This document shows, in pieces, positions 25,761 through 35,700 of a stretch of 64,000 nucleotides of DNA (within the stretch, counting starts at the first letter, position 1; the number at the start of each line of letters is the position of its first letter). Source of the DNA: Chitinophaga horti (GTDB lineage Bacteria > Bacteroidota > Bacteroidia > Chitinophagales > Chitinophagaceae); assembly GCF_022867795.2 (NCBI RefSeq), contig NZ_CP107006.1, forward strand, positions 3,038,001 to 3,102,000. The letters are read 5' to 3'. The notes under the pieces were generated by a model. It ran no database searches, was not told where the DNA came from, and saw only the letters and a program-made list of their open reading frames with translations. Made by a program: the position numbers and the translations under genes.

Positions 25761-27164
25761 ATGAGAAGAAGAGACTTTTTCCGGAACGGTATGATCGGCG
25801 TACTGGGCACGCCACTGATAGCGCCATTCCGGTCCATCGCCCAACCGGGCCGCTTTGAGATCAATGGTAAATCCCAGGCTAAAAACATCATCTTCATGGT
25901 AAGCGACGGTATGAGTACCGGCACCCTGGCCATGGCCGATATGCTGCGCCTGCGTATGGACGGCCGCCGGTCTCACTGGATGTCGTTGTACGAACAAGGC
26001 AAAGCTACCCGTGCACTCATGGAAACTGCTTCTTCCAGCTCGCTTGTTACCGACTCTGCAGCGGCCAGCTCTTCCTGGGGTGGCGGTGCGCGTGTGCCGA
26101 ACGGCAGCCTCAATGTAGGTGCTAACGGGGAAATATACACGCCCATCCTCCAGAAGTTTAAAGCAGCCGGCAAAGCGACCGGTTGCGTAACAACAGTGCC
26201 CATCACCCACGCCACGCCTGCCGGCTTTTGCGTAAACATGCGCTCGCGCGGCGACCAGGAAGACATTGCACTGGCCTATCTTCCGCTAAAGTTTGATGTG
26301 ATGCTGGGCGGTGGCGACGCTTACTTCAACGGCAGCAAACGTAAAGATAAAAAGGACGTATACGCCGACTTCCGCAACGCGGGCTACGAGGTCGTAAATA
26401 CCCGTACGCAATTAAATTCGGTATCACCCGGTAATACGAAGCCACTCCTCGGCGTATTTGCGGAGGATGGGCTGCCATATACCCTCGATGCGAAACAGAC
26501 CAAAGAGGATGTTCCCACGCTCGCAGAAATGACTACACATGCCATCAATGCCCTCAACCGTAATAAGAAAGGTTTCGTGCTACAGGTAGAAGGCGGTAAA
26601 GTAGACTGGGGTGCACACTCCAACGACGCAGGCGCGATGCTGTACGATCAGGTGGCCTTCGACGATGCCATTGCCGCTGCGATCGCGTTCGCGGAGAAGG
26701 ACGGCAATACGCTCGTTGTCATCACTACCGATCACGGCAACTCCAATCCAGGCTTGTTCTACAGCTCTAAAGCCAACGCAGGTTTCGATCGTTTGCAAAA
26801 GTTCAAATACACCAATGAATGGATATTGAAAGGACTGACGAATACGTCCACTGCGGCGCAGGTAATTGAGCGCATTGAGGCGGCACAAGGTTATGCCATC
26901 ACGCATGACGAAGCGGCCGAACTGGTGAAACATTACCAGCAGCACAATGAAGACGGCGTATATAACAAAGCCAAACTGCCTTACAGGCCGTTAGCGCAAA
27001 TCCAGACCAACTACATTTCGATTGGCTGGGGCAGTATGGACCACTCCGCCGACCATGTGGAACTGGCGATGTTTGGTCCGGGCAGCGCGCAACTAAAGCC
27101 ATTTGTAAAGAACTACGAGCTGCACAACTTCATGTTAAATGTGACCGGGGTAGTGCGTAAATAA
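25761..27164 (+). CDS. Tat-exported alkaline phosphatase
   Basis: A 467-residue phosphatase of the PhoA superfamily. The N-terminus MRRRDFFRNGMIGVLGTPL is a Tat signal. Metal and catalytic motifs appear in order: MVSDGMSTG (metal Asp), VTDSAAASSSW (nucleophile Ser), ITHATPAGF, VEGGKVDWGAHSND and TTDHGNSNPG, plus a late His in MDHSADHVE. It should release phosphate from esters in the periplasm. It is divergent from the dehydrogenase operon and followed by a strong terminator, so it is a single-gene unit, although a diverged HTCS-type site begins a few bases beyond its terminator and belongs to the next gene. Confidence 0.93.
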   Translation: MRRRDFFRNGMIGVLGTPLIAPFRSIAQPGRFEINGKSQAKNIIFMVSDGMSTGTLAMADMLRLRMDGRRSHWMSLYEQGKATRALMETASSSSLVTDSAAASSSWGGGARVPNGSLNVGANGEIYTPILQKFKAAGKATGCVTTVPITHATPAGFCVNMRSRGDQEDIALAYLPLKFDVMLGGGDAYFNGSKRKDKKDVYADFRNAGYEVVNTRTQLNSVSPGNTKPLLGVFAEDGLPYTLDAKQTKEDVPTLAEMTTHAINALNRNKKGFVLQVEGGKVDWGAHSNDAGAMLYDQVAFDDAIAAAIAFAEKDGNTLVVITTDHGNSNPGLFYSSKANAGFDRLQKFKYTNEWILKGLTNTSTAAQVIERIEAAQGYAITHDEAAELVKHYQQHNEDGVYNKAKLPYRPLAQIQTNYISIGWGSMDHSADHVELAMFGPGSAQLKPFVKNYELHNFMLNVTGVVRK

Positions 27165-27175
27165 AAGAAATCAGC

Positions 27176-27203
27176 AAAGGCCGTCGATGTGACGGCCTTT
27201 TTC
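27176..27203 (+). terminator. Terminator after the alkaline phosphatase gene
   Basis: A 10-bp perfect stem, AAAGGCCGTC (27176-27185) and GACGGCCTTT (27191-27200), with loop GATGT, running into TTTTTC. It begins 11 nt after the stop. Confidence 0.85.
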
Positions 27204-27206
27204 ATT

Positions 27207-27243
27207 TGGCACTTTTTGCTGATTAATTGGTACGTGGTGTTGA
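27207..27243. promoter_or_regulatory. Diverged HTCS-type operator before the GH105 gene
   Basis: TGGCACTTTTTGCTGA (27207-27222) matches the 16-bp susC operator unit TGGCACTTTTTGTCGA except at two positions. A second copy at exactly 21 bp, TGGTACGTGGTGTTGA (27228-27243), keeps 11 of 16 positions. The pair lies 64 bp before the GH105 start, so the same regulator may control the GH105 gene and the SusC/SusD operon. Confidence 0.6.
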
Positions 27244-27306
27244 TAAAATGCCAGCCTTTCTGCCCATCTTCACCCCGAAGAACATTATAGCAAATCTGCC
27301 ACGGAG

Positions 27307-28428
27307 ATGAAGAACATACTAGTAAAATGCTTACTGGTGCTGATGCTGGCACCGTTGACGACTACTGCCCAACAAGATGAGGCCAACCGCGTAAAAGAGA
27401 TCATCCATCGCGTAAATACGAACTGGCAATCGAGGCACAAGCCACAGGTGCGCTCCTTCTGGGACAATGCGGTTTACCATACAGGCAACATGGAAGCGTA
27501 CTTTCTTACGAAAAACGAGCAGTACCGCCAGTATTCCGAAGACTGGGCCATACACAATGAATGGAAAGGTGCGAAAAGTAACGACACCGCGAAATGGAAG
27601 TATTCCTACGGCGAAACGGACGAGTACGTGCTGTTCGGCGATTACCAGATCTGTTTCCAGACTTACATCGACCTGTACAACATCGCCCCTGCCGATTACA
27701 AAGTGCAGCGTGCAAAAGATGTCATGCATTACCAGGTGAACACGCCACGCAATAATTACTGGTGGTGGTGCGACGCGCTGTACATGGTCATGCCGGTGCT
27801 TACGAAGCTGCATCAACTCACGGAAGACCCTGTCTACCTGGATAAATTATATGAATACTACGTTTTCTCCGACAGCCTGATGCTCGACCGGAAAGATGTG
27901 CTGTACTATCGTGATGCCAAATACATCTACCCTAAACATCGCAGCAGCAATGGTGGCAAAGACTTCTGGTCGCGCGGCAACGGCTGGGTATTTGCGGGGC
28001 TGGCAAAAGTATTGAAGGATGTACCGGATAACTACAAGCATAAAAAATTCTTCAGGAAACGTTTCCGGCAGATGGCGGCGTCCATTGCGAAACAGCAGCA
28101 GGCAGCCGGTTACTGGACACGCAGCCTGCAAGACCCTGCCCACGCGCCCGGTGCCGAAACGAGTGGTACTGCGCTCTTCACCTACGGATACTTGTGGGGC
28201 GTGAATAACGGCTATTTATCTGCAAAGAAGTACAAACCCGTGATCGCCAAAGCCTGGCAATACCTGGAGAAAACGGCGTTGCAGGAAGATGGCCGCATTG
28301 GGTACGTGCAGCCGATCGGTGAAAAAGCAATACCCGGGCAGGTAGTGAACGCTAAATCCGAAGCCAATTTTGGTGTAGGCGCATTCCTGCTGGCGGCATC
28401 TGAGTATGTAAGATTCCTCGAAAAATAA
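27307..28428 (+). CDS. GH88/GH105-family unsaturated glycuronyl hydrolase
   Basis: A 373-residue exported (signal peptide KNILVKCLLVLMLAPLTTTA) alpha/alpha-barrel hydrolase of the YteR/YesR type. Characteristic segments are YWWWCDALYMVMPVLTKL, with the expected catalytic Asp, and DFWSRGNGWVFAGLAKVL, the RGNGW signature of GH105. The family removes unsaturated galacturonic acid from the non-reducing end of rhamnogalacturonan fragments made by lyases, by hydration. The GH78 rhamnosidase nearby would take the next residue. No polysaccharide lyase is present in the window. It converges with the response regulator gene, 5 nt apart. Confidence 0.9.
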   Translation: MKNILVKCLLVLMLAPLTTTAQQDEANRVKEIIHRVNTNWQSRHKPQVRSFWDNAVYHTGNMEAYFLTKNEQYRQYSEDWAIHNEWKGAKSNDTAKWKYSYGETDEYVLFGDYQICFQTYIDLYNIAPADYKVQRAKDVMHYQVNTPRNNYWWWCDALYMVMPVLTKLHQLTEDPVYLDKLYEYYVFSDSLMLDRKDVLYYRDAKYIYPKHRSSNGGKDFWSRGNGWVFAGLAKVLKDVPDNYKHKKFFRKRFRQMAASIAKQQQAAGYWTRSLQDPAHAPGAETSGTALFTYGYLWGVNNGYLSAKKYKPVIAKAWQYLEKTALQEDGRIGYVQPIGEKAIPGQVVNAKSEANFGVGAFLLAASEYVRFLEK

Positions 28429-28433
28429 AATGA

Positions 28434-29207
28434 TTACTCGCCCTTGGGCAGTTGGTTACGCTTCTGGTATTCCAGCGGCGTAACCCCATAAAACTTATGG
28501 AAGCTGCGGCCGAAGTTCGTGTGAGAATTAAACCCGACCATGTCGGATACTTCGTACACTTTGTACGTGCCGGCAGTCAGTAATTGTGCCGCTTTCTTCA
28601 ACCGGCTGATGTTGATAATCTCCTTCGGACTGAGGTCTGACAAGGCCCGCAGCTTGCGAAACAGGCTGGTGCGGCTTACGTGCATCAACGTGGCCAGTTT
28701 ATCGATATCAAGGTGTGGATCATCCAAATGCTGATCGATCACTTTATTCAATTCTACCAGGAACTGCTCGTCCGAACTCGTTTGCGCGATATTCTGCAAC
28801 TTCGCTACCGGCGATTGCGCGAAGAAGGCCTGCAACTTACGGCGGTTCGCGATCAGGTTGGCGATCTGGGCGACCAGGTATTCTATCTCGAAAGGTTTTT
28901 CTATGTAAGCATCCGCACCCAGCTCCAGTCCTTCGATCTTGGATTGCAGCGTGTTCCTGGCCGTGAGCAGGATCACCGGGATGTGGCTGAATTCAATATT
29001 GGATTTGATGCGCCGGCAAAACTCGAAGCCGTCCATGACAGGCATCATTACATCGCTGATAACGAGGTGTACCGGCTGGCTGGACAATACTTCCAGCGCC
29101 TGTTCACCATCCGCAGCCGTTAATACCTCATATCGTTCACTCAACTCGTCGGAAATCACTTCCAGTAATTCAGGGTTATCGTCGACCAGCAACAATATCT
29201 CTTTCAT
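28434..29207 (-). CDS. Response regulator with AraC-type DNA-binding domain
   Basis: A 257-residue regulator: receiver domain (about residues 1-120; phosphoacceptor Asp in LVISDVMMPVMDGFEF, Lys in YIEKPFEIEYL) joined to an AraC-type HTH (about 150-250; KLATLMHVSRTSLFRKLRAL and FNSHTNFGRSFHKFYGVTP). The start MKEILLLVDDN is preferred over an ATG ten codons upstream that overlaps the sensor gene. In most Bacteroidota these two domains are the C-terminal end of one hybrid protein; here they are a separate gene 10 nt after the sensor stop. It should bind direct-repeat sites near the susC and GH105 genes. Confidence 0.93.
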   Translation of the reverse strand: MKEILLLVDDNPELLEVISDELSERYEVLTAADGEQALEVLSSQPVHLVISDVMMPVMDGFEFCRRIKSNIEFSHIPVILLTARNTLQSKIEGLELGADAYIEKPFEIEYLVAQIANLIANRRKLQAFFAQSPVAKLQNIAQTSSDEQFLVELNKVIDQHLDDPHLDIDKLATLMHVSRTSLFRKLRALSDLSPKEIINISRLKKAAQLLTAGTYKVYEVSDMVGFNSHTNFGRSFHKFYGVTPLEYQKRNQLPKGE

Positions 29208-29217
29208 GATGCTTTGT

Positions 29218-32200
29218 TTATGCAATTTCCGCCGCATGATGCTGCAGCGGAAGCTTTAATTCAAATACGTTCGTCCTTTTATTTAACTGTAACTCCAGCG
29301 AGCCATGATGCAGCTGCGCGAGCGAACGTGACAAGGCCAGTCCGATCCCCGTTCCACCTTTATTATCCGTGTCTTTAATGCGATAGAAGGCTTCAAATAT
29401 CTTCTCCCGCAAATCCGTCGGAATAATGAACCCATCATTCTCCACCACCACACTGAAAGTATCTGGCGTACGTTGCAGCAGCGCCACCCGCACCTGGTTA
29501 TCCGCATACTTCACGGCATTACTGAACAGGTTGTAAATGATCTTACTACAGGCCTCTACGTCTACTTCCGCAAACAATGTATGCGGCGGCAGGCATAACT
29601 CAAAATCAAGCTCACATTGCTCTATCAGGCTTTCGAAACTCTGATGCGTGGCGGTGAGCAGTTCATTGATATTCACGCGGGTGTACGATAGCTTAAACGC
29701 GTTGATCTCCATCTGCTGGAAGTTCAGCAATTCTTCCGTCAACTGCACCAGGCGGTCCGTATTTCTTTTGATGATGCCAAGGCTTTTTTCCACTTCGGGA
29801 TTATCGTTCGTTTTTCGGATCACCTTTGCCAGTGGCAGTTTGATCAGCGTGAGCGGTGTACGGATTTCGTGCGCCACATTGGTGAAGAACGTCATCTTCG
29901 AATCCAGCGTTTCCTTCTCCTTTGCGAGCTGTAATTCCAGCAATTCTTTTTCCTGCGCTATTTCCAGCCGTTCGATCTTTCGTTTGTTCTGGTCTTCTAC
30001 CTTACGATGATACGACGACAGCAACCAATAACCCAATAGGGCCGCTACCAGGGCGTACGCACCATAAGCCCATATACTGGCCCACCAGGGAGGCAGCACC
30101 GTGATACGTAAAACGGTTTCGCGCCCGTTCAGTACGCCACTGCTACTGGATGTTCGTACGCGTAAGGTATAATCGCCCGGTGTGAGTTGCGTAAAGTGGA
30201 TACGCCGGTCTTTTTCAGGGTGTACCCAACCTTCTGATAATCCATCCAGCCGGTAAGCATATTGCAGGTCGCCCGGAGCGGTAAAACCCAATGCGGCAAA
30301 GTCGAGGCTAAAGGTTGATTGGTCATGTTGTAAGGTAATACGATCAAGGAACATGAGTGAGCGTTGCAACGGCGAACCCTCCTCTCCGATTACCACCTCC
30401 CGGTTGTTGATGCGCATACCGGTAAAGTACACCGGCGGCACGAAGCTGTCCTGCCGCATTTCCGCAGGATCGAAGCTGATAAGGCCATTCGCACTGCCGA
30501 AAAACATCTGACCTTTCTTATCCTTAAAGGCAGAAGTAAAGTTAAACTGATCGCTCAGCAGACCGTTCGCAGTGGTGTAAACGACTGCCGACTTCTCTTC
30601 GGTATTAAAACACACCAGTCCCTGGGTAGTGGTGACCCACAGGCGGCCCTGTGCATCTTCCAGCATAGCGAGTATGAAGTTACTGGGAAAACCTTCTGCC
30701 TTGCCATAACGGGTGAAGGTATGCGAACCGGGATTCCATTTACACAGCCCGTTCTCCGTGGCGAACCAGATCCGCCCGCGGCTATCTTCAAATATCGAAT
30801 TGACTTTATTGCTCGCAATGGAGGTTTCGTCTGAAGCAGAAAAGCTAAAGTTCTCGGGTTTGCTGGTTTGCGGATCGAGCCGATACACGCCTTTATTCGA
30901 ATTCGCCGTCCAGATGTCGCCGTGGCTGTCCTGCATTACATAGAGGTACCAGTCGCGTTCGGGCAAACCGGCAATGGGTACAAAGATCTCCTTTTCGCGG
31001 TCAAAGCGATACACCCCAATCGTAGTACCGACAAGTATATCGCCACCGGGTGTTTTATGGATACAGCTGGTAGTGGAAGATTTGAGTCCGGACTCAGGAC
31101 TGGTTTCGTAGTGCTTCAGCAACTGGTTGGTGCGCGTATCAACGATGTCGATGCCATTCTCCAGTGAGCTTACCCATAGATGGCGGCCGTCCAGTAACAG
31201 GTTATAAATATAGTTATTAGAGAAGCCTTGGGTGCGGATGTTGACGATATGCCGTACGGCGTTGCCAGTACCGGCATCGAGTTTATTCAGACCCGCATCC
31301 TCTGTACCTACCCAGTAATTACCTCCCTCATCCTCCACGATTTCCTTCACCACGTTGCCACTGAAGGATGCCAGTGCCGGGTTGCTGAAATAGCGGCGGA
31401 AAGGCCAGAAAGACCTGGGCAGGTAGCCTACGCCCTGGTACAGCGTGCCTAACCAGATGCCCCCCTCCCGGTCTTTGTAAAACGAATAGATATTGTTATC
31501 CGGCAGTCCGCCCGGGTCGCCGGGGGCCTTCTTCAACACGCGCGATTCGTCTGTTTGCGGGTTATAGATAAATACACCCATACGTGTGCCGATCCACACT
31601 TCCGTAGGCGACACCTGCTGAAAGCAACGGATAAAAAGCCGTTCGGGATCCTCACAGCAAAGGTTTACATCGCGGGTTTGTCTGGTGTTGATATCGAATA
31701 TCTTCAGTCCGGCCTTCTGCGTTCCTACCAGGATGGTGTTTTGCGGTGTGCATTGAATCCGGTCGATCCATAACGAGCGTTTAGCATGAGAAGCGGCGTA
31801 CAGGTCATACGAGTAAAAACTGTCCAGCGGTTCGTCATATTGCTTCAGCAGTCCGTTTACCGACACCACCCATAACTTACCCTGTTTGTCTGCACTAATG
31901 CTGCTGGCGTAAAAATACCGCAGCGGATCAAACACCCGGTACTCCTTTGTACGTTCGTTATACCGCGACAACACGAAGCCGGCGAGCATCCAGATATTAC
32001 CCTGGCCATCCGTCGTGATTTCATCGAAAGAATAATACTGGGACGTGAGCACAAAGCGGAACACGTCCTGCTGCGGGTCGTACTTGTAAAGTTCCTTTTC
32101 CGTAGCCGCCAGCAGATTGCCCGATTTATCGAGGTGTAATGCATGTATAGAGTTGTTGCCGCTGCTGGAAGTAGGGTGATCGGCGAAACGATATACTTTA

Positions 32201-32403
32201 AACTGGTTCCCGTCGAAACGGTTCACACCATCGCGTGTACCGAACCACATAAAACCGAGACTATCCTGCACAATATCCTGTATCGTATTATTGGACAAAC
32301 CCGCTCCCACAGCGTAATGCCGGAAGTTGTACGCTTGCGCGCGGGCGGTCATAACGCAGAGGAATAAACTAAGAAAAAATAATAGCAGCTTTTTCGCCAA
32401 CAA
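29218..32403 (-). CDS. Hybrid-type sensor kinase without receiver domain
   Basis: A 1061-residue sensor. A signal peptide or N-terminal helix (residues 1-22) leads into about 14 two-component-regulator propeller repeats (NNTIQDIVQDSLGFMWFGTRD is the first), a Y_Y_Y domain (about 690-760), one transmembrane helix (ASIWAYGAYALVAALLGYWLLSS), a HisKA domain with VAHEIRTPLTL (His is the phosphorylation site) and a HATPase_c domain (GGTGIGLALSRSLAQLHHG). The typical receiver and AraC parts are absent and encoded by the next gene. The start is TTG (or a second TTG next to it), unusual for such a gene. Likely ligand: a rhamnose-containing oligosaccharide released by the local enzymes. Confidence 0.92.
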   Translation of the reverse strand: MLAKKLLLFFLSLFLCVMTARAQAYNFRHYAVGAGLSNNTIQDIVQDSLGFMWFGTRDGVNRFDGNQFKVYRFADHPTSSSGNNSIHALHLDKSGNLLAATEKELYKYDPQQDVFRFVLTSQYYSFDEITTDGQGNIWMLAGFVLSRYNERTKEYRVFDPLRYFYASSISADKQGKLWVVSVNGLLKQYDEPLDSFYSYDLYAASHAKRSLWIDRIQCTPQNTILVGTQKAGLKIFDINTRQTRDVNLCCEDPERLFIRCFQQVSPTEVWIGTRMGVFIYNPQTDESRVLKKAPGDPGGLPDNNIYSFYKDREGGIWLGTLYQGVGYLPRSFWPFRRYFSNPALASFSGNVVKEIVEDEGGNYWVGTEDAGLNKLDAGTGNAVRHIVNIRTQGFSNNYIYNLLLDGRHLWVSSLENGIDIVDTRTNQLLKHYETSPESGLKSSTTSCIHKTPGGDILVGTTIGVYRFDREKEIFVPIAGLPERDWYLYVMQDSHGDIWTANSNKGVYRLDPQTSKPENFSFSASDETSIASNKVNSIFEDSRGRIWFATENGLCKWNPGSHTFTRYGKAEGFPSNFILAMLEDAQGRLWVTTTQGLVCFNTEEKSAVVYTTANGLLSDQFNFTSAFKDKKGQMFFGSANGLISFDPAEMRQDSFVPPVYFTGMRINNREVVIGEEGSPLQRSLMFLDRITLQHDQSTFSLDFAALGFTAPGDLQYAYRLDGLSEGWVHPEKDRRIHFTQLTPGDYTLRVRTSSSSGVLNGRETVLRITVLPPWWASIWAYGAYALVAALLGYWLLSSYHRKVEDQNKRKIERLEIAQEKELLELQLAKEKETLDSKMTFFTNVAHEIRTPLTLIKLPLAKVIRKTNDNPEVEKSLGIIKRNTDRLVQLTEELLNFQQMEINAFKLSYTRVNINELLTATHQSFESLIEQCELDFELCLPPHTLFAEVDVEACSKIIYNLFSNAVKYADNQVRVALLQRTPDTFSVVVENDGFIIPTDLREKIFEAFYRIKDTDNKGGTGIGLALSRSLAQLHHGSLELQLNKRTNVFELKLPLQHHAAEIA

Positions 32404-32769
32404 GACTAAATAGTTTTACTTTCGCCAGAATCAATGCTGAAAATAAGTGTTTTTCTGACATTATCCTTAACAGCATTGACTAAATATAGCAAAATCTAAC
32501 ATGCTATTCAACACAGTGAACGGAGAAGCGAAGTCCCCTAATGGCACTTTTTGTCGATTTTTTGGCACTTTTTGTCGAACGAAATCCATTTTTTCTGGCC
32601 AGTTTCACAGAACGATACGCACGCGTTATGATAGTACTACGACAACCAAAAAAAACGGGGATGCATTTTCCCTTTAAATACCTTTTCTAAACCAATCGAA
32701 CAATAAACTGGCACAGGAAGCAAACAATCTTCTTCCACATTAACTATTTGAACAATTTAAATTCCCAGT
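32404..32769. other. Divergent control region between sensor and susC
   Basis: This 366-bp stretch has no gene. It holds the 16-bp repeat pair (32542-32578). TACCTTTT at about 32681 and TATTTG at about 32744 are weak -7-like sequences on the plus strand. The expected TAnnTTTG is missing at the correct distance from the repeats, so the susC promoter probably depends on an activator. TGGCACAGG (32709-32717) recurs before the GH78 gene (38145). Confidence 0.5.
32542..32578. promoter_or_regulatory. Perfect direct repeat pair, candidate HTCS operator
   Basis: TGGCACTTTTTGTCGA occurs twice without mismatch (32542-32557 and 32563-32578), with a 21-bp period. Two helical turns place both copies on the same face of the DNA, as expected for an AraC-type dimer. 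A diverged pair with the same period is found before the GH105 gene. The pair lies 192 bp before the susC start and 139 bp from the sensor start. Confidence 0.75.
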
Positions 32770-35700
32770 ATGGAAAATTTTACACGCAACAGGCTCGTTA
32801 ACGCACGGCCGCTTGTAAGCATTCTTAACCGCAAAATCCCGTTAGTTACTTTACTACTGGCCTTCCTGTTTACGTCATCGGCGTTTGCACAGGAGCTTAC
32901 AGTAACGGGAAAGGTGACGGATGCCCAGTCTAATCCCTTACCCGGCGTAACAGTGGCCGTAAAAGAAAGTAAACGTGGCGGACAAACAGACGCCAATGGT
33001 AACTTTAGTGTGAAGCAGGCAGTAGCCGGCAACACCCTGGTATTCACTTTTGTAGGTTATACGACCAAGGAACAGCCCATTACGGGCGCCGGTCCTTACA
33101 CCGTAACACTGGCCGCCTCCAGCACCGACCTTACCGACGTAGTGGTAATCGGTTACGGTTCGGCCCGTAAGAAAGACCTTACCGGTGCGATCGCACAGAT
33201 CCGCCCCGAAAAGCTCGCCGATCAGAACCCGAATACGGTACAGGACGTACTGCGTGGTACGCCCGGCGTAAGCGTTGGCCTGGACCCCTCTGCTAAAGGC
33301 GGTGGTTCTATTCAGATCCGCGGACAACGTTCGGTATATACCGCAGCAGGTCACAACGACCCGCTGATCATTCTGGACGGAATGATTTTCTACGGAGAAT
33401 TTTCTGAGATTAACCCGGATGATATTGCGCAGGTCGACATCCTGAAGGATGCCTCGGCCTCGTCTATCTATGGTGCCCGCTCTGCGAACGGTGTATTGAT
33501 CGTGACTACCAAAAGGGGCCAGAAAGGTAAACCAAAGATCAACCTGACTACAAACTTCGGCCTGGTAACGATGGGCGCTAACCGCCCGGTGTTTGATGCC
33601 AATGGTTACATGCAGTACCGTGAGGACTGGTATACTGCACCTACTTACGCTACCAACACTACCACAGGTAACTACGAAGCGTATGGTACCAGTGCTAACA
33701 AAGGATTTTATGCGGAGCCCACTGCGGAAAACCTGGCTAAATACGGGGTTACCATCGAACAATGGAGGGCTTTCACCTCCGGCAGCAATGGTACCGCTTC
33801 GGATGCAGAAATCTGGGCCAAAAGGTTGAACATGGGGGTATTACTCTCGCCAACTTCCTGAAAGGCGAAACCTTTGACTGGTACGATCAGTCTTTCCGCA
33901 ACGGTTTTAACCAGGACTATAACCTGAGCGCGTCCGGTGCCAGCGATAATATGAGCTATTACATGTCGCTCGGTTACCTATCTAACCAGGGTGTAATTAA
34001 AGGCGATGACTATAAATCCATCCGCGCCAATCTGAAAGTGGACGGCAAAATCACCAAGTGGCTGGAAATCGGTGGTAACATCAACTTCCAGAACCGTACC
34101 GACGGTAACCTCGCGACAGACTGGGGCACGCAGATCATCCGCAACTCCCCGTTCGCCAGCTATAAAGATTCTACCGGCAAACTGATGGTGCACCCGATGG
34201 GCGACCTCATGGTGAACAACTATGGCTACAACTACGACTTCAACCGCCAGTATATGGACCTGCAGAAGGGTTTTACGGTGTTTAACGCTATCCTCACCTC
34301 CAAAGTGAAGCTGCCGTTCAACATTACGTACTCCTTCAATGCATCTCCCCGTTTCCAGCACTTCCGCGACCGTTACTGGGAATCTGCCAGCCATCCTGAC
34401 TGGGGTGTTACCAATGGTCTCGTAAACCGCGAACAAACGCAGCGTTTCGACTGGTCACTGAACAATACGATCAACTGGGAGCAAACGTTCGCGAAGAAAC
34501 ACCGCGTAGCAGTTACCCTGGTGCAGGAAGCTGAAAAAAGGCAGTCATGGCAAGACAGGATCGAAGCCCGCGACATTCGTCCGAGCGATGCATTGGGCTT
34601 CCATGAAACTTTCTATGGCGATAAACAAAAGAGCAGTTTCAATTCAAATGACGTGATCGAGACCGCCGACGGTTTGCTGGGTCGCCTCTTCTACTCTTAC
34701 GACGACCGCTATATGCTCACCACCTCGCTGCGTCGCGACGGCTATTCTGGTTTTGGTATTTCCAATCCAAGGGCCGATTTCTTCTCTGCTGCTTTCGCCT
34801 GGACTTTCACGAACGAAAAGTTCTTCAACTGGCAGCCGATGAGCATGGGTAAAGTGCGTATTTCCTGGGGTCAGAATGGTAACCGTTCCCTGGAAGACCC
34901 CTTCCTGGCGATAGCTAACCTGACAGCGGGTGTGGGTGCGACTACTCCGTACCTGGACCTCAACGGCAACCTGCAGCAATACCGTTACCTGATCATGAGC
35001 CGCCTGACCAACGTGAACCTCACATGGGAAAAAACAGAATCGACCAACTTTGGTATCGACTTCGGATTCCTGAACAACCGCATCACTGGTTCGGTTGACT
35101 ACTACATCACGCCTACCGTGGACATGGTGATGATCCGCAGGCTGCCTGGGTTCTCCGGATTCAGCAGCATTGCATCCAACCTTGGAAAAGTGGACAACAG
35201 GGGCTTTGAGCTTACCCTGAATACAGAGAACTTCCGCACGAAAAACTTCAGCTGGAACTCGACCCTGGGTTTCTCCAAATACAAGAACACCATCAAACAC
35301 CTCTATTACGAGTATACCACCACACTAGATGCAAATGGTAACGTACTGGAGGTAAAAGAAAACAGCGATATCAACAACAACTGGTTTATCGGCCAGCCCA
35401 TTACCGCCATCTGGGATTACCGTATCAACGGCATCTGGCAGGCAAACGAAGCGGCGGAAGCTGCCAAGTTCGGTCAACGCCCCGGCGACCCTAAAGTGGC
35501 CAACAACCCTGCCAATGACCGCAAAAATGCGGATGGCAGCACTACCGCAGTGTTCAACAACGACGACAAACAGTTCCTGGGTCAAACCGCGCCCCCGGTA
35601 ATGTGGTCACTGCGTAACGACTTCAACTACAAAAGCTTCAACTTCTCTTTCAACCTTTATTCTTACATGGGCCATAAGAGCAGGGATGCTGCTTATATGA

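Noticed and set aside
29208..29220. Frame break of a fused hybrid sensor
   Set aside because: The sensor ends properly after its ATPase domain, no linker is left over, and the regulator has its own natural start. A split pair fits better than an error.
32709..32717. TGGCACAGG before susC and before the GH78 gene (38145) as further operator copies
   Set aside because: Only nine bases are shared, there is no partner copy at 21 bp, and the position relative to any promoter differs.
33762..33861. Programmed ribosomal frameshift in susC
   Set aside because: No slippery heptamer followed by a stable hairpin was seen, and SusC proteins are not known to use frameshifting. A missing base in a G run explains it more simply.
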